Shown piece after piece: positions 1 to 6,150 of a stretch of 8,070 nt of DNA. A program made the translations under genes and the position numbers. The first letter of the stretch is position 1. Each line of letters opens with the position of its first letter. Under the pieces are notes generated by a model. It did not search any database. It saw only the letters and a list, made by a program, of their open reading frames with translations, and had not been told where the DNA came from. Source of the DNA: Brevundimonas sp. (lineage in GTDB: Bacteria > Pseudomonadota > Alphaproteobacteria > Caulobacterales > Caulobacteraceae); contig JADCBH010000296.1 of the NCBI GenBank assembly GCA_020253595.1, positions 1 through 8,070 of the forward strand. Reading direction: 5' to 3'.

Positions 1-210
1 AGCCCCTGGCAAACGGATCCGGAGCTCCCGCTCCAACCGCTTCCGCCGCAGCAAGCTCGCAAGGCCTTGCGCCCTTCCCTCGCGACGGAACCGGGAGAGA
101 GTCTAGGGCCATTCCCAATGAGGGCGAGCTCAGGGCGTCTCAATCGAGACTGGCGTTGGATTCATTGGGGGAATCCGGGCGAGTTTGGATGATTGGGAAC
201 AATAGCGCGC
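1..210. other. No supportable gene; possible edge of a neighbouring gene
   Basis: I see no gene I can defend here. Several frames stay open to the left edge on both strands. One plus frame runs from base 3 to 386 straight through the repeat that follows, but it has mixed third-position bases unlike the strong G/C bias of the real genes, and no recognisable protein motif. Two small inverted repeats are visible: TTCCCAAT at 112-119 with ATTGGGAA at 192-199, and GGATTC at 158-163 with GAATCC at 171-176. The second pair contains two GANTC sites, the CcrM methylation target in Caulobacterales. The stretch may be intergenic or hold the end of a gene mostly outside the window. Confidence 0.4.
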
Positions 211-359
211 CTTTCTCCCTCCCCTTCATGGGGAGGGACGGCGGAGCGCAGCGGAGCCAGGGTGGGGTCCGAATAGGACATCGCACTCCGCACATCCGCA
301 CCCCACCCGGTCGTCGCTGCGCGCCGACCACCCTCCCCATGAAGGGGAGGGAGAAGGGT
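211..359. repeat. Palindromic intergenic repeat element (REP/MITE-like), about 150 bp
   Basis: The left arm (211-268) and right arm (300-359) are imperfect inverted copies. Their outer ends agree almost completely over about 27 bases around CTCCCTCCCCTTCATGGGG, and each end is itself a small palindrome (CCCTCCCC-TTCAT-GGGGAGGG). Inner parts (GCGCAGCGGAG..., GGTGGGGT) also match with some mismatches. A related element lies at 5168-5309 with the same order of blocks: CTCC(T)CCC, then ATGGGGAGG, then an AGCG/GCGGAG stretch, then G(G/A)GGGG. From general knowledge, such elements are common between genes in Caulobacterales genomes. No transposase is present, so any mobility would need help in trans. 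It lies downstream of the DUF983 gene and could fold into a transcript-ending or RNA-stabilising structure; that role is inference. Confidence 0.75.
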
Positions 360-410
360 TTTTCCGGCTCTCGGAACACGGAGTGATGAAGGTCGAGGGC
401 AGTCCAGGAC

Positions 411-496
411 CACCCCCACCCGATCGCTGCGCGATCACCTCCTCGGCTCGCATGCGAGCCTTCGTCGACCCCCGAGGGGGAGGGTGAGGACCGGGG
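411..496. repeat. Second palindrome-rich intergenic element abutting a gene end
   Basis: Three compact palindromes lie in a row: GATCGC-TGC-GCGATC (422-436), the perfect 16-base GGCTCGCATGCGAGCC (445-460), and CCCCC-GA-GGGGG (469-480). The outer parts (ACCCCCACCC near 411-420 and GGGGGAGGGTGAGG near 476-489) are loosely inverted with respect to each other, so the whole may be a degraded relative of the element at 211-359. It ends just before the stop codon of the minus-strand DUF983 gene, so the hairpins would form in that gene's 3' untranslated RNA and may act as a terminator, although no T-run follows. Confidence 0.5.
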
Positions 497-898
497 TCAG
501 TCTCCGTGCTTGCCGATGCTCTCCCACTCAGGCGGGGCGGCCTTGTGGATGTACTGCTCGGAAACGAGCCAGCCCTTGAACGGGCGAAGCACAAGCACGC
601 AGGCCAGAGCGATCAGGGGAAAGGTTATGGTGAAGTGGACCCAGAGGGGTGGTCGCACCGTGAACTCGAAGGCCATGAAGGCGATCATTCCGACCACGCC
701 GATCGCGCTCATGGCGAAGAAGGCCGGGCCGTCAGCGGGTTCTGCGAAGCCGAAGTCGAGACCGCAGACGGGGCATTCGTCGCGAATGGTGAGGAAGCCT
801 GTCAGCAGCGGCCCCTTGCCGCAGCGCGGGCAGCGGCAGCGCAGCCCGGTCGAGAGGGTCGACAGGCGGGGCCAGTCGTGGGGGGCGGGATCGGTCAT
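497..898 (-). CDS. DUF983 family zinc-ribbon membrane protein
   Basis: A 133-residue protein of the DUF983 family (COG5349), whose biochemical function is unknown. Two zinc-ribbon knuckles are visible, CPRCGKG at residues 23-29 and CPVCGLD at 42-48, followed by a conserved-looking DGPAF segment. Two likely membrane helices follow at about residues 59-79 and 85-105, and the tail is short and polar. I chose the ATG at 898 because AGGAG lies five bases upstream and because the family sequence (GLRCRCPRCG) begins soon after. A GTG at 949 would add 17 residues but has no clear ribosome site. The gene is divergent from the large TPR gene across 98 bases and is followed by palindromic elements. The family call is firm; any role, for example in membrane protein or cofactor assembly, would be a guess. 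Confidence 0.88.
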   Translation of the reverse strand: MTDPAPHDWPRLSTLSTGLRCRCPRCGKGPLLTGFLTIRDECPVCGLDFGFAEPADGPAFFAMSAIGVVGMIAFMAFEFTVRPPLWVHFTITFPLIALACVLVLRPFKGWLVSEQYIHKAAPPEWESIGKHGD

Positions 899-996
899 GC
901 GGGCTCCTGTCTGCCTTTGAGCCCAACGCATCAAGTGCCGTTCAGTCACACCCCGTTAACCGCGTCGAAAGGGCGATTGCGCGATTCAGGGTCGAT
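899..996. promoter_or_regulatory. Divergent promoter region with GTTAACC half-site and a GANTC site
   Basis: This 98-base gap separates the start of the minus-strand DUF983 gene from the start of the plus-strand TPR gene, so it must hold promoters for both unless upstream transcripts read in. It contains GTTAACC at 955-961, which resembles a CtrA half-site (TTAACC), and GATTC at 983-987, a CcrM methylation target, just 9 bases before the ATG at 997. I could not place convincing -35/-10 pairs. The CtrA and CcrM readings rest on resemblance to Caulobacter motifs only. Confidence 0.35.
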
Positions 997-3951
997 ATGG
1001 CCCGCGCGCGATCCAGGACCGCGATTGGACGGACCTCGACGGCGCTCGGCGTCGCGGGGACGATCGCGCTCGCCCCTGTCCTGACCGGGGCCCTGCCGGC
1101 GCTGGCGCAGGAGCAGGCCGCCGCCGCGCTGGATCCGGTCACGATTCGCGTCGGGGCCAATGACGGCTTCACCCGGGTGGAGTTCGCCGGGGTCGTGGGC
1201 AGCCGGGCCCGCATCCGCCGCGAGGGTCAGGCGGTCATCGTCCGCATCGGCACGACCGCAGCCCCGGACGTCAGCCGCCTGAGGGTCGATCCGCCGCCGG
1301 GCGTCGACGACGTCCAGACCCGGGCGACGATGGACGCCACCGAGATCGTGATGACCCTGGCCGAAGGCGCGGATGCGCGTTCCGGCATGGCCGACGGCGC
1401 GGTGTTCCTGAACCTTTATCCCGCCGGAGCGACGCCGCCGCCGACCGCCGCCAGCGCGGTTCCCGCAGGCGGGGCGGTACCGGTCACGGCGGTGAAGGCC
1501 GGTGAGCGCGTCACCCTGACGTTTGGCTGGGCCGCGCCCGTCGGGGCGGCGGTGTTCCGGCGCGGCGAGGCGGTGTGGGTCGTCTTCGACACCGCCGCCC
1601 GCATGGATATGAGCCAGGCCCGCGACCTGGGGCCGGCCTCGGACGCGCGCTGGGCTGTGGGACCTGACTACACCGCCATCCGCATCGCCGCGCCAGAGGG
1701 GCTGGCGGTCACCGCCAATGGCCAGGGGGCCCAGTGGAGCGTCACCATCGGCGGACCGAGTGGCGGCGGATCGGGCGTCACGGTCGATCGCGATGACGCC
1801 GGGGCGACGTCCCTGGTCGCCACCATGGCCGGGGCGACCAAGACCGTCTGGCTGACCGACCCCATGGTGGGGGATCGATTCGCCGCGGTGACCGCGCTGG
1901 CTCCCGGCAAGGGGTTCGGGGATCGTCGCCAGACCGTAGACCTGACGCTGTTGCCGACCGCCCACGGCCTGGCGGTCGAGACGCCGACTGACGATCTGAC
2001 GATCCGCGCCGATGGCGATCTGGTGACCCTCGGGCGGCCCGGCGGCCTGACTCTGTCGCCACCGTCGATGGGGCTGGAGGCCTCTGCGCCGGTCGAGGCG
2101 GAGACGCCGAGGAAGGCCGATTTCCCTGCCCTGGTGCTGGCCGATTGGGCAGCGGTGGGCGACGAGGGCTTCTCCAGACGGCACCGGCGATTGCAGGACG
2201 GGGCGACGGAAGAGTCCATCGCCGCATCGGACAATCCGCGCGCGCCGATCGCGGCAAGGCTGGCCTACATCCGGTTCCTGGTCGGATCGGGACTGGGGTA
2301 CGAGGCGATCGGCGTGGTCAACGCCATGTTCGCCCAGACGCCCTCCCTGCAGGGCGAGCCGGAACTGAGAGGGCTGCGCGGGGCCGCGCGGGCCTCTATC
2401 GGCCGCGTCGAGGAGGCCGCGCTGGATTTCGGCTCTGGCGCACTGGCGGGCGACCCCTCGGCCAAGGTGTGGCAGGGCTGGATCGCGGCCGAGCAGGGCG
2501 ACTGGGTGGGCGCGCGTCAGGCGTTCGCGGCGGGCGCAGCCGCCATCGACCAGTTCCCGGCGGACTGGCGCGCGCGGTTCGGCGCGGCCCACGCCATGGC
2601 GGCGCTGGAGACCGGTGACCTGGACGCGACCCGCGCGCTGCTTGCCTACAGCTTCTCGCAGAACGCGCCGGCGGCGGATCAGCTGACCGCGCGGCTGGTG
2701 CAGGCGCGACTGTGCGAGATCGAAGGCCAGAGCGACCGTGCGCTGGCGGTCTACCGGGCCATCGCCCGTGCGCCGCTGGACGGCATCGCCACCCCGGCCA
2801 AGCTGGGCGTCATCAAGCTGGAGATGGCCAAGGGCACGATGACGGCCGATGTCGCCGCAGCCCAGCTGGAGCAACTGAAGTGGCGCTGGCGGGGCGATGC
2901 GACCGAGCTGGCGGTGATCCGCACTCTGGGCGACCTCTATCTGTCGCAGGGGCGCTATCGCGAGGCGATGGACACCCTGAAGCGGGCAGGCAACCGGCTG
3001 GCGAACCTGCCGGGGGCGGCCGAGCTGCAGCTGGATCTGTCCAATGCCTTCAAGACCCTGTTCCTGGACGGGGCCGCTGACGGGCTGCAGCCGGTGCAGG
3101 CGCTGGCGCTGTTCTACGACTTCCGCGACCTGACGCCGGTGGGGGCGGACGGGGACGAGATGGTGCGGCGTCTGGCGCGACGGCTGGTCGATGTGGATCT
3201 GCTGGATCAGGCGGCGGAGCTTCTGAAATACCAGGTCGACAACCGGCTGGAAGGCGTGGCCAAGGCCCAAGTGGCGACGACGCTGGCGACGGTGCTTCTG
3301 ATGGACCGCCAGCCGGAGCAGGCGCTGCAGGCGATCTGGGACTCGCGCACCACACTTCTGCCCACCGCGCTGAACGCCGAGCGGCGGGCGCTGGAGGCCC
3401 GGGCGCTGATGGAACTGGGCCGGTTCGACCACGCCCTGGAAGTGCTGGGCGATGACCGGTCGGCGGAGGCGCAAGGGGTGCGGGCCGACATCTTGTGGAA
3501 GCAGGAGAACTGGGCCGGGGCCGCGGCCCTCTATGAAGCGCGGCTGGGCGAGCGCCACACCGACACCGCGCGTGCCCTGACGCCGGACGAGGAAAGCCGC
3601 GTGATCCGGGCGGGCGTGGGGTATTCGCTGGCCCAGGACGCCGCCGCTCTGGGTCGGCTGTCGCGGAACTATTCGCCCTTCATCGCCAACGCGCGATCAG
3701 GGGCGGCGATGCGGATTGCTCTGGACGGGCTGGATGGGTCGGGGGGCACCGCCCGGGCCCAGGACTTCGCCGGGCTGACGGCGTCTGCGGATACCTTCAC
3801 CGGCTGGATCACCCAGATGAAGGCTCAGCTCAGGGAGCGCACCGGCGGCGCACAGGCCGGTGCCGCACAAGCGACGGGCGGGAACCGCCCTGCGGCCCCC
3901 GCCCGTGCTCAAGCTCAGGCTCCTGCGGCCGCGAGACCCGCGGCCGGCTGA
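997..3951 (+). CDS. Large exported TPR-repeat protein with beta-rich N-terminal region
   Basis: A 984-residue protein I cannot name. Residues 1-39 look like a Sec signal peptide: basic start (ARARSR), hydrophobic core and a LPALA-Q cleavage site. Residues about 45-355 are beta-rich and seem to hold three loosely similar segments (about 47-142, 161-253 and 261-355), somewhat like AMIN-type domains. Residues about 375-925 are alpha-helical with TPR-like signatures, such as GDLYLSQGRYREAMDTLKRAG near 645-665 and ALMELGRFDHALEVLG near 803-818. The tail (951-984) is low-complexity Ala/Pro/Gln. The ATG at 997 is preceded by AGGG about eight bases upstream. The product is probably a periplasmic or envelope scaffold for protein-protein contacts. 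It stands next to an HU gene and a flagellar block but is convergent with them, so a flagellar role is inference. Third-position G/C is high throughout, supporting this strand over the long antisense frame. Confidence 0.85.
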   Translation: MARARSRTAIGRTSTALGVAGTIALAPVLTGALPALAQEQAAAALDPVTIRVGANDGFTRVEFAGVVGSRARIRREGQAVIVRIGTTAAPDVSRLRVDPPPGVDDVQTRATMDATEIVMTLAEGADARSGMADGAVFLNLYPAGATPPPTAASAVPAGGAVPVTAVKAGERVTLTFGWAAPVGAAVFRRGEAVWVVFDTAARMDMSQARDLGPASDARWAVGPDYTAIRIAAPEGLAVTANGQGAQWSVTIGGPSGGGSGVTVDRDDAGATSLVATMAGATKTVWLTDPMVGDRFAAVTALAPGKGFGDRRQTVDLTLLPTAHGLAVETPTDDLTIRADGDLVTLGRPGGLTLSPPSMGLEASAPVEAETPRKADFPALVLADWAAVGDEGFSRRHRRLQDGATEESIAASDNPRAPIAARLAYIRFLVGSGLGYEAIGVVNAMFAQTPSLQGEPELRGLRGAARASIGRVEEAALDFGSGALAGDPSAKVWQGWIAAEQGDWVGARQAFAAGAAAIDQFPADWRARFGAAHAMAALETGDLDATRALLAYSFSQNAPAADQLTARLVQARLCEIEGQSDRALAVYRAIARAPLDGIATPAKLGVIKLEMAKGTMTADVAAAQLEQLKWRWRGDATELAVIRTLGDLYLSQGRYREAMDTLKRAGNRLANLPGAAELQLDLSNAFKTLFLDGAADGLQPVQALALFYDFRDLTPVGADGDEMVRRLARRLVDVDLLDQAAELLKYQVDNRLEGVAKAQVATTLATVLLMDRQPEQALQAIWDSRTTLLPTALNAERRALEARALMELGRFDHALEVLGDDRSAEAQGVRADILWKQENWAGAAALYEARLGERHTDTARALTPDEESRVIRAGVGYSLAQDAAALGRLSRNYSPFIANARSGAAMRIALDGLDGSGGTARAQDFAGLTASADTFTGWITQMKAQLRERTGGAQAGAAQATGGNRPAAPARAQAQAPAAARPAAG
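3926..3946. terminator. GC-rich hairpin at the convergent 3' ends
   Basis: CGGCCGCG (3926-3933) and CGCGGCCG (3939-3946) form a perfect 8-base-pair stem with a 5-base loop, ending two bases before the stop codon of the TPR gene. The HU gene stops at 3958 on the other strand, so transcripts from both sides meet here. The stem could slow polymerase in either direction, but there is no T-run, so it is not a standard intrinsic terminator, and hairpins arise easily in such GC-rich coding sequence. Confidence 0.3.
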
Positions 3952-3957
3952 AGCGGC

Positions 3958-4236
3958 TTAGTTGTTGACCGCATCCTTCAGCGGCTTGGACACGCGGAAG
4001 CGCACGGCCTTGGAGGCGGCGATCTTGATGGTCGCGCCGGTGGCCGGGTTGCGGCCTTCACGGGCAGCGCGGGCGGCGGTGTCGAAGACGCCGAGGTTGG
4101 AGATGCGGACGTCTCCGCCAGCCGTCAGCGACCTGTGGATGTTCTTGACGATGGCCTCCAGAACGCGGCCGGCGTCGGCCTGCGAGACACCGGCATCCTT
4201 GGCGACGGCGGCGATGAGTTCAGCTTGAGTGGTCAT
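3958..4236 (-). CDS. HU family DNA-binding protein
   Basis: A 92-residue protein of the usual length for HU/IHF proteins. HU binds and bends DNA with little sequence preference and helps organise the nucleoid. Visible features are the N-terminal helical dimer part (TQAELIAAVAKDAGVSQADA), the GDVRISNLGVF strand region at 41-51, and the DNA-binding arm signature AAREGRNPATG at 57-67, with the intercalating-type proline at residue 64. The end, ASKAVRFRVSKPLKDAVN, is also typical. The sequence looks more like HU-beta than IHF. No strong ribosome site precedes the ATG; GGGA lies about 12 bases upstream. The gene follows fliP on the same strand after 118 bases, so it probably has its own promoter but might also receive flagellar read-through. 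Family call is firm; I leave the symbol blank because the paralogue is uncertain. Confidence 0.93.
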   Translation of the reverse strand: MTTQAELIAAVAKDAGVSQADAGRVLEAIVKNIHRSLTAGGDVRISNLGVFDTAARAAREGRNPATGATIKIAASKAVRFRVSKPLKDAVNN

Positions 4237-4251
4237 TGTGGGTCGTTTCCC

Positions 4252-4259
4252 GAATTAGC
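4252..4259 (-). promoter_or_regulatory. Possible -10 element for the HU gene
   Basis: Read on the minus strand this is GCTAATTC, matching seven of eight positions of the Caulobacter housekeeping -10 pattern GCTANAWC. It would give a leader of only about ten bases before the ATG at 4236, in keeping with the poor ribosome site there. I found no good -35 element at the proper distance, so support is weak. A GANTC site (GATTC at 4267-4271) lies just upstream. Confidence 0.25.
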
Positions 4260-4331
4260 TCGCCCTGATTCCCAGGACGATGACGGAGGGATCAACGCGC
4301 CTTTCCCCGGACAATGCAAGCGGGAATGGCG

Positions 4332-4346
4332 CTGAAACCCTTTCAG
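4332..4346 (-). terminator. Small hairpin just after fliP
   Basis: CTGAAA-GGG-TTTCAG on the minus strand is a perfect six-base-pair stem with a three-base loop, starting nine bases after the fliP stop. It could end or stabilise the fliO-fliP transcript and separate it from the HU gene. No T-run follows, so it is not a classic terminator. Confidence 0.3.
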
Positions 4347-4354
4347 GGCGGGCC

Positions 4355-5329
4355 CTAGCCGGTTCCGGAGGCCTGTCGGAAGCTCTCGACGAGGCTTCCC
4401 GCGACCAGTCTCCAGCCGTCCACGAGCACGAAAAAGATCAGCTTGAACGGCAGGGATATGACCACCGGCGGCAGCATCATCATGCCCATGGACATGAGCA
4501 CGCTGGCGACCACCAGATCGATCACAAGGAACGGAACAAAAAGGAGAAATCCGATCACGAAGGCCCGCTTGAGCTCACTGATCATGAAGGCCGGGATGAC
4601 CACGCGAAGCGGCAGTTCGTCCGCGCTTGTCGGTGTCTCCAGCTGGCTCAGTCGGGTGAACAGGGCGAGGTCTTCAGGCTCCACCTGCGCCAGCATGAAA
4701 TCTTTCACAGGTTCTGACGCCAGATCGAACGCCTGGGGCAGTTCCATCTCCTGATCCATCAGGGGCCGGATGCCCGAATCATAGGCGTCCTGCCATGTGG
4801 GAGCCATGACGATGGCGCTGAGGAACAGGGCCAGGGACACCAGGACCGCGTTCGGCGGTGACTGCTGCATGCCCAGGGCGGTCCTCAGCAGCGACAGGAC
4901 GACCACGATCCGCACGAAGCTGGTCGTCATGATGACGATGGAGGGCGCCAGCGACAGGACGGTCATCAGGCCGACCAACTGGACGACCCGTTCGGTCAGA
5001 CCGGCCCCGGTGCCGAGATCGATGTTGATGGCCGAACCGGAAGCGGCGGCCTGGGCCGCGTCCTGGGCGAAGGCGGCGATGGGCCAGGCGAGACAGATCA
5101 GCGTGGCGAGCGCCGAAAGCTTCAGCGCGCGCAGAAGTTCGGCACGGGTGGGGATGACCCACCATTTCTCCTCCCTGTCGCGCAGCGATGGGGAGGTGGC
5201 GCGAAGCGAAGCGGAGTGACGGAGGGGTTCTTCGCGGCAGCCAGAACCCCTCCGTCTGCTCGCAAGAGCTCGCAGCCACCTCCCCATCCGCGAAGCGGAC
5301 GGGGAGGAGACGATGGGTTCGCCCCTCAT
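4355..5329 (-). CDS. fliP: Flagellar export-gate protein FliP, with repeat-encoded N-terminal extension
   Basis: FliP forms, with FliQ and FliR, the membrane pore of the flagellar type III export apparatus. From about residue 62 the protein is a normal FliP: signal peptide (RAELLRALK then LSALATLICLAWPIAAFAQ, cleavage near 89), the family block LSLAPSIVIMTTSFVRIVVV at 125-144, SLLRTALGMQQSPPN at 146-160, and the C-terminal membrane block PFLVIDLVVASVLMSMGMMM at 266-285, then LPPVVISLPFK and VLVDGW. Total length is 324 residues, whereas FliP with its signal is usually about 245-270. The excess is residues 1-57, most of them encoded by the palindromic repeat at 5168-5309. The ATG at 5329 overlaps the fliO stop as ATGA, suggesting coupled translation. 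The only other in-frame ATG before the signal peptide, at 5287, lies inside the repeat. A good ribosome site and ATG at 5165 is in another frame, so the true start is uncertain. Confidence 0.93.
   Translation of the reverse strand: MRGEPIVSSPSASRMGRWLRALASRRRGSGCREEPLRHSASLRATSPSLRDREEKWWVIPTRAELLRALKLSALATLICLAWPIAAFAQDAAQAAASGSAINIDLGTGAGLTERVVQLVGLMTVLSLAPSIVIMTTSFVRIVVVLSLLRTALGMQQSPPNAVLVSLALFLSAIVMAPTWQDAYDSGIRPLMDQEMELPQAFDLASEPVKDFMLAQVEPEDLALFTRLSQLETPTSADELPLRVVIPAFMISELKRAFVIGFLLFVPFLVIDLVVASVLMSMGMMMLPPVVISLPFKLIFFVLVDGWRLVAGSLVESFRQASGTG
5168..5309. repeat. Palindromic repeat element inserted within the 5' end of fliP
   Basis: The outer arms match as inverted copies: 5168-5200 (CTCCTCCC...GATGGGGAGGTGGC) against 5275-5309. 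Inside, GACGGAGGGGTTCT (5218-5231) pairs perfectly with AGAACCCCTCCGTC (5243-5256), giving a 14-base-pair stem with an 11-base loop. Block order resembles the element at 211-359, so I class them as one family. It lies between the fliO stop and the conserved part of fliP, in the shared transcript, and the fliP frame stays open through it. Strong RNA folding here may reduce fliP translation relative to fliO; that is inference. Confidence 0.8.
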
Positions 5330-5595
5330 TTCAGCGCCCCCTTGGGCTCGATCAGCTCCTTGCCCTCGCCGAGCAGGAGCACGCGCTCCTCGTTGTCGAT
5401 CTTCACAAGAACCAGGCGCCGAGCGGGGTCGAGCACCAGCGTCTCGACCACGGTCATGCGCCGCTCGCCGCGCTCGGCGTTCAGGCGCGCCATGAGCTGG
5501 GGCGCATAGCGGCGCGCGGCCCAGGCGGCGAGGCCGATCAGGCCCAGCGTGAACGCCAGTCCAAACAGGGCGCGCAGGAGATCCAGGAAGTTCAT
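5326..5595 (-). CDS. fliO: Flagellar biosynthetic protein FliO
   Basis: An 89-residue protein of the FliO/MopB family, which helps FliP assemble into the export gate. One membrane helix is visible at about residues 6-27 (LRALFGLAFTLGLIGLAAWA), followed by a basic stretch (ARRYAPQLMARL) and the family-typical cytoplasmic beta region, ETLVLDPARRLVLVKIDNEE at 51-70, then LLLGEGKELIE. This is short but within the range of minimal FliO proteins. The ATG at 5595 has no strong ribosome site. Its stop overlaps the fliP start by four bases (ATGA). It is the first gene of a minus-strand fliO-fliP operon divergent from flgB. FliO proteins vary widely in sequence, so position next to fliP adds much to the call. 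Confidence 0.88.
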   Translation of the reverse strand: MNFLDLLRALFGLAFTLGLIGLAAWAARRYAPQLMARLNAERGERRMTVVETLVLDPARRLVLVKIDNEERVLLLGEGKELIEPKGALK

Positions 5596-5627
5596 GCGGT
5601 CGTCAGGCCCCGAAACTGACCGGAACC

Positions 5628-5671
5628 TTAAGGAAATCGGTTAACGCCGCGTTGAGATAAGGCCTCGTTAA
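5628..5671. promoter_or_regulatory. Candidate CtrA-binding cluster between divergent flagellar operons
   Basis: Within the 124-base gap between fliO and flgB there are three TTAA motifs (5628-5631, 5641-5644, 5668-5671). TTAA-CGCCGCG-TTGA at 5641-5655 has the exact N7 spacing of the Caulobacter CtrA box TTAA-N7-TTAA with one mismatch. TTAACCA at 5668-5674 is a good half-site. In Caulobacter, early (class II) flagellar genes including fliP-type operons are activated by CtrA, so this region probably gives cell-cycle control to both operons. I could not assign -10 elements confidently. Confidence 0.5.
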
Positions 5672-5719
5672 CCACACACCCGGCATTTTCATCCCACCTT
5701 CTGCTGATGGAGACGACCG

Positions 5720-6136
5720 ATGGGCGTCGCCGACCTGCCGCTGCTGGGCCAAATCCACGGCCGCCTGACCTGGCTGGACGAGCGTCAGCGGCTGATCGCC
5801 CAGAACGTCGCCAACTCCGACACGCCGGGCTACGTCGGGCGCGACCTGAGGGCGCCGACCGATTTCGCCGCAGCGATGCGCGAGGGCGGCGGGTTGCAGA
5901 TGGCCCAGACGCGACCCGGTCACATGCCGGTGGGTGGACCCAGCGGGGCCCCCGTGGCGCGCTTTACGTCCGAGGCGGCCCCGGATTCCGAGACCACGCT
6001 CGACGGCAATGCGGTGGTGGTCGAGGAACAGATGCTGAAAATGGCCGAGAGCCGGATGGCCTACGACGCGGCGATCGGCCTCTACCAGAAGTCCCTGGCC
6101 ATGCTGCGGCTTGCCACCAAGCCGCCCGGCCGGTGA
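5720..6136 (+). CDS. flgB: Flagellar proximal rod protein FlgB
   Basis: A 138-residue FlgB of normal length, a subunit of the proximal rod that crosses the periplasm. The N-terminal rod signature QRLIAQNVANSDTPGY spans residues 23-38. The C-terminal helix that packs in the rod core begins near DGNAVVVEEQMLKMAESRMA (95-114) and continues through YDAAIGLYQKSLAMLRLA. The ATG at 5720 has GGAG seven bases upstream (5709-5712); another ATG at 5707 is out of frame. First gene of a plus-strand flgB-flgC-fliE operon with gaps of 14 and 13 bases, divergent from fliO-fliP and likely controlled from the TTAA-rich region just upstream. FlgB has no cleaved signal peptide in this family, and none is seen; export would be through the flagellar type III system. 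Confidence 0.96.
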   Translation: MGVADLPLLGQIHGRLTWLDERQRLIAQNVANSDTPGYVGRDLRAPTDFAAAMREGGGLQMAQTRPGHMPVGGPSGAPVARFTSEAAPDSETTLDGNAVVVEEQMLKMAESRMAYDAAIGLYQKSLAMLRLATKPPGR

Positions 6137-6150
6137 TGAGGAGCTGATCC

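Noticed and set aside
1..112. Minus-strand frame from an ATG at 112 open to the left edge
   Set aside because: Only 37 codons are visible, without a ribosome site or motif, and other frames in the same stretch are equally open.
3..386. Plus-strand frame open from the window edge through the palindromic element
   Set aside because: Third-position bases are mixed, the second half is just translated repeat, and there is no recognisable motif. It could be the tail of a gene outside the window, but I cannot support it.
211..496. CRISPR array
   Set aside because: The repeats are inverted palindromes, not direct repeats with regular unique spacers.
946..3558. 870-residue open frame antisense to the large TPR gene
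   Set aside because: It is rich in Arg, Gln, Pro and His in the way typical of shadow frames in GC-rich DNA, has no domain motif, and the opposite strand has a signal peptide, TPR-like repeats and proper G/C third-position bias.
4280..4717. Plus-strand His/Glu/Lys-rich frame opposite fliP
   Set aside because: Its charged His-rich composition is the antisense image of the Met/Val/Leu-rich FliP membrane segments.
4779..5279. 166-residue minus-strand frame overlapping fliP
   Set aside because: It is an off-frame reading of fliP; the Arg/His/Pro-rich product has no membrane segments while the fliP frame is clearly coding.
5188..5619. Plus-strand frame across the repeat, fliO and its start
   Set aside because: It is antisense to fliO and contains translated repeat; no motif or ribosome site.
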